The notes beneath the pieces were generated by a model. It had not been told where the DNA came from. It saw nothing but the letters and a program-made list of their open reading frames with translations, and made no database searches. 64,000 nt of DNA from Galaxea fascicularis. Its lineage: Eukaryota; Cnidaria; Anthozoa; Scleractinia; Euphylliidae. Where the stretch lies: the NCBI GenBank assembly GCA_948470475.1, contig OX419342.1:5795212-5859211 (forward strand). The letters run 5' to 3'. Made by a program: the position numbers and the translations under genes. Positions 34,332-43,724 of the stretch are shown one piece after another; positions within the stretch are counted from its first letter, which is position 1, and each line of letters opens with the position of its first letter.

Positions 34332-37300
34332 ATGTTTTCCAGTATGGTTGACCCTTTTGGCTCATGGAAACCGTCGAAAGCTAGAAGTGAGTTCCGAACA
34401 AATCCATCATTGGAGGGCAAATCAAGTTCCGGATACTGTATGGGTTACCTTCAGGCGAATTTAGCAATCCTCCCTTCTGCCTTGGCGGACGATTTCGAAC
34501 GGTTCTGTGAATTAAACAAAGCTCCGTGTCCATTGTTGTACAGAAGTGGAATTGGGGAACTGTCTGCAGGAAACCTGGCCCCAAACTCCGATATCACGTA
34601 TGAGATTTCTCGATCCAATATATATAAGCTTGCATTTATTTAACACAACTGCTTGAAGGGCCATTCCATTTAATATCCACACACCCCCTCCCCCCCCCCT
34701 ATGGATGAGGTCACCAAGAATTTACCCCCTAAGAAAAAAAAGATCAGAGTGCCGACACAATACCCCCCCCCCCCGCTCAGAAATAAGCCAAATTTTGTAC
34801 TTCCCCTCAGAAAAAATCACAAGATCAAAGGATGCCGACTGGCTCACCCCCTCAGAAATGACTTTGCCCACCCCCTTCAGAAAATGTCATCCAAAGGGGG
34901 GGTGTGTGGGTATTAAATGGAATGGCCCAAAACAAAGGTCACTTTGAGGCACAAATCTTGCATATCTTGTATTTGCATGTGAATAGTGTATATATTAAAT
35001 ATTGTTACTTGTCACACTCTTCAAACGGTGCCACTACAAGAAGGCAACCATCTTTAAATAAAAACAAATTTCTATTTCTTTTTAATCTACTTGATTAGTA
35101 TAAAGTTGCAGTAGAGCGATGGGCTTACCACCTGTCCCTAAGAGCCTCTGTTGGATCACAGAAACCTCCTAGGAAAACCTCCTTGGAGGCCCTGTGTGCC
35201 ATTTACCATGGAGAGGAATACACACAAGTTGCAGTAAGATGCCACTTGTTGTTCGCTAATTTACAGAAGAAAGAAAAAAAAATAAAATTGCTCTCCCAGG
35301 TATTTTACCCCTTTTGTAAACAAACTGAGCCCTATGCGATGGTTTGTTTTTTCTCAAATTTCACTTTCAGAACTGATCTCCAAATGTACTGTGCATATGA
35401 AAATGGAATTATCACAAATAGGCTTGCCAACTTGAAGCCATATCCCATGGATGACCATGTGTCCTTCTATATAGGATGCAGCTTCTCGTTTGAAGAAGCA
35501 ATGATAAAAGCTGGAATTGAACTCCAAAATGTCACCAAAAACCGCAACGTATCTATGTTTACCACAAACATACCATGTGTTTCTGTCGGCCCATTTGCCT
35601 GTCCTATGGTTGTCTCAATGCGGCCAATCCCCAAAGATCTAGTTGAGACTGCTGTTGTCGTTACAGCTGCCTATGATGCAGTGCATGGAGCACCAATACA
35701 CATTGGGGATCCAACCATGATAGGAATAGAGGATATTTACAAAACCGAGTTTGGCGAGCCCTCTGACATATTTGGAGATCTTATACCCATGTTTTGGGCT
35801 TGTGGTGTGACGTCATCACTAGCAGTCAGATCTGCAAGTAAGTGCCATTTATGTAAAGGTAACACTTAACACTGCAAAGTGCTATATTAGCATTGTTATA
35901 GCTTCACAAGGGAGTGGACTGGTTTAGACCAGGGTAATTAGGCAGTGGTCATGAAGTTGAGGGACAATACATATATTTCTTATCAAGATTTGTATATGCT
36001 CAAACATACAATATTATTGTGCAGCATGTAGAAATCTCCAGGATTTGAACAAGTTTTTGGAAAATCCTTGACAATGGTAGAAGATACTGGAAAATCGTGA
36101 AAATCAAAAGTTTCTTGAAAGACATTTAGGGAGGATTCAGATGGGAAGATCCAACATCTGACAAACAGTTAATGTGCATTTTTGGTTCCAGGAAAAACTT
36201 TCTGAGGTCTGGAAAATTCCTGGAAATTTGTATCTGAAAAAGGATACATTTATCTGCTTTTCTTGTTGTGCTGTACTGACTGGTGTTCAGGATGATGAGA
36301 AAGGACAATGTGTATAGTGGAACCCCGTCTTACGGTCACCTTGTTAATGCCCATACATTTTCTACAAGAAAACCCTGTGGGGCCTCCTCGTTAATACGGC
36401 CAGATTTTTATGGCCTGTTGGTGACCGTATTGCGGGGGGGTCCACTGTAGTTCCAGAAAATATCCATATCCCCCTCCCCACAGAAGGTCATTGGAAATTC
36501 CAAGGGGGAGGGGGTGGTAAAAGCAAAAGTTTTTACAGAAAGGTATGGAGCTAAATTGGAATTTCCAGAGGGGTGGGGGGGGGGTCAAATTATTCAAAAA
36601 CCTTGATGGGTGAGGTCAGTATAGATCTTTTCCTGAACCACACAATACCATAAAGTGTTTTCGCATTTGATTCCTGCTAAATTATGCCATTTTTCAAACT
36701 CCATTTTTACAGAACCACCGTTATCCTTTAGCCATTCTCCTGGCTCAATGTTCATCTGTGACACTACTGTGGATGAGTACTTTGATGTTCATAAACCAGA
36801 ACATGGTGATGAACAAGCAAGGCTAGTCGTTCTTACAGAGCAACCTTATCTTGCATCAGTCATCTCTGCCAGTGCAATTAAAAAAGTAGGTGAGCTTGCA
36901 AATATGGCATGGGAGTCTAACAACAAAGCTAAAGGATCAGATAATAGTGTGTTGGTTGCTAATGATCTTTTGAAGATAGCAGTGAGGCTATCTCATGCCC
37001 CGTCAGTTGTGATATGCTTTCTTAATGAGGAAGACAGTCTTTCATCTGATGCACCAGCATCAGATTGTATCCAAGGAGCAGTGGCTCTCATCAAAGCTCT
37101 TCAAACATTGGATAAGAAAATAACCATTGTTACTCAGGGCAATGCACAGCTACTTAAAGATAGCATAACAGCAAGGGCTGCCAAGGGACAAGCTGATGGT
37201 GTTAATGTTGTAGAGTGGGACGAGGGTTGTGATATGAAAGACAGGCTGTATCAAGGCAAAATCAGTCACAGGCTTGATGCAATGATTGCTCTACAAGTGG

Positions 37301-38689
37301 CTTCAAATACTGAGAATGGCAAAATTAAAGGAGGTCCAGTGGAGAGATTGTATCAAGAAGGTAGGTATCCATGAAACACACTGAAAGTGACAATAAGAAA
37401 GCAAGAGGCACACTAACACCAGCTGTGTGGTTCATGTGATGTTATGTTTTCTGGAAAAGTGTGGTATTGTGCGAAAAAGTCCCAGGAGTCAACAGATTAA
37501 TGTATAATCTGTCAAGATGACAAAATCAGCTTTCTCACTACACTCCGTTAAAGCTTGATGAAATGTTGCTTTCATGGTGAATATAATTTGCTATTTCATT
37601 TTTGCTCAGTCTATAAAGGTGAAGCAAATTTTGTGATTTGTTCTCAGCCCCCTTGTTCTTCCTTGCTTCAATAAACTGAGCAATATTTATGTTCTGCATG
37701 CATTACATTTACGACAGTTAAAAGCACAAAAAGTGGAATTGTCACCATAAAGGTCACTACCAGCAAACACAGTGATTCATTGGATGACACCAGTTCACTC
37801 GACAGCCACACAATGACCACAAACTCATTGAAGATGGCTGGTTGTGCTCTCTCCATGGCCCTGTATGTCCTCAGCAATTGTCCAATACACTCCAGATATA
37901 CAAGGCGTGGTATTGGAAAAAGACAACACTTTCAAGTGGGACAGTTTATTTTGAATGAAGGTAGTGAGGTAAGACCTTCATAAAAATATGATCATGCCAA
38001 AATTATGATTTTGGTCATACATTGTGGATATACCGGTTCATGTGTAGCTAGTCCTGTTCAAGTACTCCCTCTTACCATGCCCTGCTACACATAAGTCCTC
38101 AGGTGGTGGATGCAAGGAGAAATGGGTGTGGTTTAGAGGTTAGCTTTTCTGACTTTTGAACCAACTTTGGACTGTTTTGGACTAACATGCAAAGTTACTT
38201 GTCCTTTATAAGGCGTGGTAATTTGGGAAAAGACAGTCATTTTGAATAAAACAGTTTGTTTGTTGTGTGTAGACAATAAAACGTGCTTTTTAATACCTAA
38301 AATCATGGCCAAAATTTGCCACCCTTAGAAGCATTTTCAGATTTTGAGATGATGGTTACAGTAAGTTTGGTTCCACTCATGCACTGTCATGTGCATGGGG
38401 GTCACATTAAGATAGAGAGAACAAAAGGAGATACTGGTAATCTGATGAGAAAATGCAGAAGTTGCTCATATCAATTCATCAAAGGAAAGGGGAATTAGGG
38501 TTGTGGGTGTTGAAATGCTTTTTGCTGGTTCAGTATTCAGCAACATATTACCATGTTTAATAGCTATCGCAGACTTGTTAATACTGATTTTCTACCATTG
38601 CGAATAGCCATGTTGATTAATGTCCACTTTTTCTTTATTTGCAGGGAGACACATGCAGTCGAATGTTTGAAAGAGTCGTGGAAAATTGA
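34332..38689 (+). CDS. DGLUCY-like protein with intact DUF1445 domain and degenerate C-terminal domain - copy C
   Basis: Five exons: 34332-34597, 35371-35837, 36713-37360, 37718-37968, 38645-38689. Phases 2, 1, 1, 0 are identical to copy B, and the total is 558 residues. N-terminal blocks: LQANLAILPSALADDFERFC, FYIGCSFSFEEA, MRPIPKDLVETA, APIHIGDPTMIGIEDIY. The C-terminal half (KPEHGDEQARLVVLTEQPYL, CPIHSRYTRRG) again lacks the ETDGPPG, GDGGNE and GVSNWGG motifs (DAPASDC, KVTTSKHS and SLKMAG occupy those places) and ends early (CSRMFERVVEN). Copy C is clearly a tandem duplicate of copy B. An in-frame Met at 34224 would add a 36-residue Arg/Lys-rich, acid-free lead that resembles a mitochondrial presequence, so the start is uncertain. 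An AATAAA lies at 39027. Confidence 0.9.
34658..34928. repeat. MITE in intron 1 of DGLUCY copy C
   Basis: The left end gggccattccatttaatatc, then cacacacccc, is mirrored by ggggtgtgtgg, then gtattaaatggaatggccc. The total is about 270 bp, with C-rich interior tracts and no coding frame. Confidence 0.8.
36313..36449. repeat. Short MITE (tagtggaacccc / ggtccactgta ends) in intron 2 of copy C
   Basis: The left end tatagtggaaccccgtctta, then cggtcacc, is mirrored by ggtgaccgtattgcgg, then ggtccactgta. TA dinucleotides flank both ends, as for Tc1/mariner or pogo-type derivatives. About 137 bp, non-coding. Confidence 0.65.
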
Positions 38690-39026
38690 GACCAATGTGA
38701 ATCTTGGATTTAAATTAAACTATTACATTCATTCATTACAAGAGTAAAATGCCAAACATGCATACCCCTCTACGGAAGGTTTTTTAGTTTGAGAAACGGA
38801 CATTAGTTGCTGTTCAAGGCTGGCTGTCTTGGTTGCGCTGGAAAAAAAGTAGCCCTTTACTCAGCTATCGCCACGATTTCATGTAGTTCGTAAACTCCGA
38901 GTGGGTGCCTCGTCGGCCAATGCACACTAACAACTTGTACATGTATATGGCACGCCACATGTTCACGGCATTCCGCAAACACGGATTGTTTTTTGTTTGT
39001 TTTTCACTAATACCCAGTGAGTGTCT

Positions 39027-39032
39027 AATAAA
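39027..39032 (+). terminator. Candidate polyadenylation signal of DGLUCY copy C
   Basis: AATAAA about 340 bp past the copy C stop codon. Another lies at 39426. Position-based inference. Confidence 0.4.
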
Positions 39033-40247
39033 ACAGTAAAATTGTAGTATTCTGAGAAGCTTATTTTTTTTTCAATCGTATAAACCCTGAGTAACGTACA
39101 GGTGTAAGTTCTCAAGTGATGAACGAATGGAGCTTGAGGGCATTTTGCCAACTTGCTGACAACAATGTTGCGCGAAATGAGAGTAAAGACTTGTTACATG
39201 ATTTATCAAAACGGCGAGATCGACGGACAAAACCAGCTCTCTCTTCCAATCTCCGCCTTTTCTGCGTCATTTCCCCGTTCTCCCCCTTTTTCGCTCTGTA
39301 ATTAATTAAATCACAAAGCAAACTGTGGTTACTTCCGTCTTTTATTAACAAAATTACGATCACGTTCAAATCTAATTATATAAATTACTATGAGGACGAC
39401 AGCTATCGTATTAAATATCTCTATAAATAAAACGTTCTGAATATTTTCAAACAAGTAAATTTTATCGTGCTTTTTTAGTTTCGTTTTTTTTTTTTTTTTC
39501 ATCGAATTCGATTTATCTAATTACACATTACGTACTCGTTCTGCAGTGTAAAGTTCCAGTTGTTTCTTGCATGGAAAATAATGTAATATTCAGTACAATT
39601 TTGTATCGTTCATTGCCTAGAAAATATTCATGTAGTTTTAACTCTGGACAAGGGACTTAAATAAACATCGGAGGGTACTTTGATTACAAGGTCAACAGCT
39701 TCTCCTATTTACATCTTGTTATCAGATTTACGAATAAACGTGGTAACGCTCTTTCTCAGTCAAACACAATTCTAATTTAGCTATATACAAGCATTCCTTC
39801 GAAGTTAAACAAAACCACCTGCAAAAAGTTACTGTTAAACACGAATTTTAACTCAAAAACCAATCACGCGACTTTAGTTTTATATAATTGGTTCATATAC
39901 TTCCTGGGGATAAACACAAAATCTTCAATGATTTTAACCCTTTCATCTTAAATGTCAGCTCTCGCATATTTCATGTTACATGTATGGAAAATTTGTATAA
40001 ACGTGAACTCAACTGATCCCTAGTGTTCATTTCCTGTATTCTCGTGCCGTGTGTTATTGGCGATCTAGTAATGGAGTGAGGAGAAGTTATATGGTGATCA
40101 CTATTGGATGCAAAGGGTTAAAGTCCTTTCAAGCAGTGCGAATACATTTTTCTTTACTAACTGACGTTACAATGTAAAGTTAGCAAGACGAGTTATCAAA
40201 CCACTTATACAATCCTCAGGAGTTGAAGTAGCGATATAGTATCACTC

Positions 40248-40465
40248 TAAAGGTGGATTTCCACTGTCGCGTAATTCTTACGTGCGTATGGACGTAAACT
40301 TTAACTGGCTTTACGTGCGTAAATAAAATAGAGACGATATATGAAAGCTCGCGCGTAAACGTAAAAGTTGAGCGAGGTTCTCTATTTTATTTACGCATGT
40401 AAAGCCAGTTAAAGTTTACGTCCGTACGTGCGTAAAAATTACGCGACAGTGGAAATCCACCTTTA
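40248..40465. repeat. Near-perfect hairpin MITE in the convergent 3' flank
   Basis: The left arm taaaggtggatttccactgt, then cgcgtaatt and gtaaactttaactggctttacg, is mirrored by the right arm ending acagtggaaatccaccttta. The arms are about 85 bp with few mismatches around a loop of about 45 bp, total about 218 bp. Confidence 0.88.
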
Positions 40466-40495
40466 CCTTGGTAACGGAATACTCTATCCAAAAAT

Positions 40496-40575
40496 GTAGC
40501 CTGCGAATACAGCCGCCTCTCAACGCTCTCGGCCCCCGAGGGACGTGATGAGAGGCGGCTGTATTCGCAGGCTAC
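40496..40575. repeat. 80-bp perfect hairpin
   Basis: gtagcctgcgaatacagccg, then cctctca, is mirrored exactly by tgagagg, then cggctgtattcgcaggctac. The loop is about 26 bp and includes tcggcccccga. It lies 30 bp from the preceding MITE. Confidence 0.88.
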
Positions 40576-41183
40576 CAAAAATGGTGCTTCAATCGTCTTT
40601 TTCACTCACACATAACAACAGGGCCAGACTTAACAATAGTTATGCACTGGCAACTGGCAACTTTGGCCTTTGTTTCGGCAAATGCATGAAAAACAGACTT
40701 CCTCCGCTCAGTTAAACTGATTATCACTTATCTTTTGACGTGCACAACTAAATACAAGGGCCAAAGGTTGTAAATTACAATTTCAACCCCAACAAAACTG
40801 ACCCCAAAACGAAACGGGTTTCCACCTCAATTGAATTGGCTATTCCAGCTTTCTATTAGCTGTTATATTACCAAAAATGCTGTAAATCAACGGATTAACT
40901 AGGAAAAAGCGAACAGTGTTCCAGATAAGAGGGGAATCTCGGGCCTAAAACCCCCGGAGGGATCTGCTTCATGACCTGTCAAATTTATAGACACTTATAA
41001 TGGTTTGGTGGGAAATTGAGAAGTTGACCCATTGGAATTCTTTGTTGGCACCCAACCTTACAAACGTATCTAGAACCCTGAACAAGTAGAGTTGGTATCA
41101 ATAAATATAAACGCTAATTTTTAAACAGAACATTGAGAATGACTAGGCTACTCCAATCCGAGCTCACCCGCAAACGTTACTCA

Positions 41184-43724
41184 TCAAACACATCCGTACT
41201 CATACCAAACTGAAGACTTCTTCCCTTCTGTGTCGTTTGGCCCCACTGATCTCGCCCGTGACCTCTCCTCAGCGGTTGACCTTCGACCTGAAGCTGTGGA
41301 GCCAGTTTCCGACGAAGCGGGCGAATCCACGAATATTTCTTTCTCTTTGCCCGCTTTCTTCGCTTTGTTACGCACTTTCCTCAGAGCCGGCGAACAATCT
41401 CGGCTTTGTTGTGACGACACAGAGCACGCGTCATCATCATCATCTTCACCGGCATGCGCCTGCGATGTACGTGGTGGAGACTGTTGTTCTATTTCAAGGC
41501 TGCGCGCGCGCACACCAGAAACGGCCTGCTTCGAGGTGTCTGGAACTATCGCTGCGGTAACTCGCAATTTAGTCTTGTTCCTGTTCTCGTCTCTCTGTTC
41601 GCTTAAAGACGGTTTCAGTTCCACCGGATTGGAGAATGCACCGTTCCGCGACCTTGAGGTGTTGCCGTGACGCGGAGTTGAAGTATCTGCGCTAGAAGCA
41701 TTGCGTGACGCTGAACCTGAAGAGGGCGGAGTTGGGACACTGTTGGACAACGGAGTGTACGATTGAGACGTTTGATCACGAGGTGTTGCTGCTAAATCAC
41801 GTGACGGTGGCGTGTTTGATGACGACATCACGTGTTCATCTCCACGTTTATCTCGAACTACTGCGTAAACCGTGGAAGAGCTAACATCCAGTCGGTTTCC
41901 AAGAGAAACAGCCGAGACCGAACTCGGCTTTACTTCCGTGGGGTCGACATACAATGAGGTTCCCACTCCTGAAGTGACCCCCGGAAGAGGTTCACTTCTA
42001 GCTACATTTCCAGAAGTGACGTAATGAGCTGTTACCGGAACACTTTGTCGGGGAAAAGATGATGCTACAAAGAGTGTTCCTTGGCGCTGGGAAGCTCTAA
42101 GTCCATCATTTCTGTCGGCGCTAAAGCTCCTCACGTGAACTTGACCCGTTTGAGCATTGTCCAGTCTGGGAGCGTCCTTCCCCTGAATTACCCGTAGACC
42201 ACTATTCCTATCACCACTAAGGCTTCTTTCCCGTGAATGGGCCGGACCCATTTGCCTACTGTCACGAACTGGGCCCTCTTTGGTGTGAGGACCATCATTT
42301 CTATTTCCACTGGAGCTCCTTTCTCGTATGTGTTGAGCATTATTCCGAGAGGGCTCTGAGCCCACTCTGAGTCCACTATTTCTATCACCACTCAAACTTC
42401 TCCCCCGTGAATGGACAGAGGCCGTATGTCTGCTTTCAAGAGGACCATCATTTTTGTTTCCACTAGAGCTCCTCTCTCTTGTGTGCTGAACGTTATTCCG
42501 AGAGGGCTCCGTGCTCTCTTCAGTAAAGCTCTCTCGGGGAGTGGATGAAGTGGGTTGATCGTGTCTTTCATCGGTAGCACTGCGTTGTCTCTCCTGACTA
42601 ACAGGGGTCGACTCGGAAACATCCTCATTCAACCGTTGAGATTGAACACTACTTACCACGTCTCCCACGGGAATTCTCTTCCACTGATCGTCCTGAGAAG
42701 ACAATGAAACCATAGCCGTAGACCGCGACAGAGTGGCACTGGCAGTATTAGTATTCGCTGAAGACACAATCTGCACTGAAACTTTAGGTATGGATGGATC
42801 CAGGGCTCGTTCTCGCACGGGCACAGTATCTAGATTATGGCCGTAGTAGCTCGGAATGCTTGCCCGCCGCGAGCTGCTTGGAGGTGAAAATGTGTTTGTA
42901 TTCTCCTTCCTGCTCAGAACAGGAGAATGTTTAGGGCTCCGGACAGTTGGTCTCTCGTCGATCTTTCTTGCAAGAATAGGAGACGAGCGAGGACTGGCTG
43001 ACCTCCTCGAAGAGGTCGGCGACGGAGGCGAGGGTGGCAGAGTATCCGTGGAGATCGGGTACTCCTTTTTTGGTGGGACTGGGGAAATGTTTGGGCTGCT
43101 TTGCGCCCAAAGAGGCTTCCTTAACCCCCTTGGAGAAGCCTTGGGACTAACGTGCTTCATCAGTCCTTGTGTTTTGGTTCTTGGCAGTGTTCCACTCATG
43201 TCGCCATCGCCTGATAATGCATCACCGGGCGTAAGAGTCGACTGGTTGCTGGACACTTTGTCTAACGAATCCATGCTCCGCGGCCGCCCTAGCCGACCGG
43301 GCGACCAGTCATTTTCGGTGTATATTGCGGAGCGAACTTGCCGCTTTCGGAAAGCTGAAACATCGTGCGTGGTGGAGCGGTCGCGCCGGGAATCTACGTC
43401 GTCACGTCGCAACAGGACTGGCGTGCTGACGTACGGTGATATGACTCCGTCTCTCTGGCGCCTGAGGATGACATCCGACTGAGCACTAATCAGACTTGAA
43501 TTTAACAAACTTTTTGTAGCCGGCCTAGAGTCCCCGGATGTGGAACTTTCCCGTGACCCTTCGCTTCCGGTTTCTTCTCGTCTGTTGATGGGTGTGGCCA
43601 CGAGCGTAGCCCCATCTTGGCTGAATACCGAGTTACTCGTTTCAAACTCTTCAAGGTAGGGGGTTTGGTCCATTCTAAGGAGTTGCACATTGTTACCCTT
43701 GCCTCTAGGACTTTCTTCTTTTTT
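41184..43724 (-). other. Last exon: Ser/Arg/Pro-rich disordered tail with PDZ-binding C-terminus
   Basis: An 847-codon exon (846 residues plus stop), starting at the acceptor before KKEESPRGKG. Low hydrophobicity and rich in S, R, P and T, so probably disordered. It contains many SP sites (residues about 190-280: SPKASPRG, PPSPPSPTSSRR, SPRSSPILARK), a reiterated RS(S/L/F)SG-RN segment (about 42085-42500), an acidic GEDDDDDACS patch and the final WYEYGCV (41187-41207). Several long open frames on the plus strand here are shadows of the biased composition. Confidence 0.9.

Larger units (their letters stand above)
38690..41183. other. Convergent 3' flank between DGLUCY copy C and the Daple-like gene
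   Basis: AT-rich, with no coding exon. Holds the 3' UTRs of both convergent genes and two hairpin elements (40248-40465 and 40496-40575). Oppositely oriented poly(A)-like hexamers are present on both strands. Confidence 0.55.

Noticed and set aside
41230..43482. Several long plus-strand open frames opposite the Daple-like last exon
   Set aside because: They mirror the Ser/Arg/Pro-biased minus-strand exon. That exon keeps phase with upstream exons and ends in a recognised PDZ motif.
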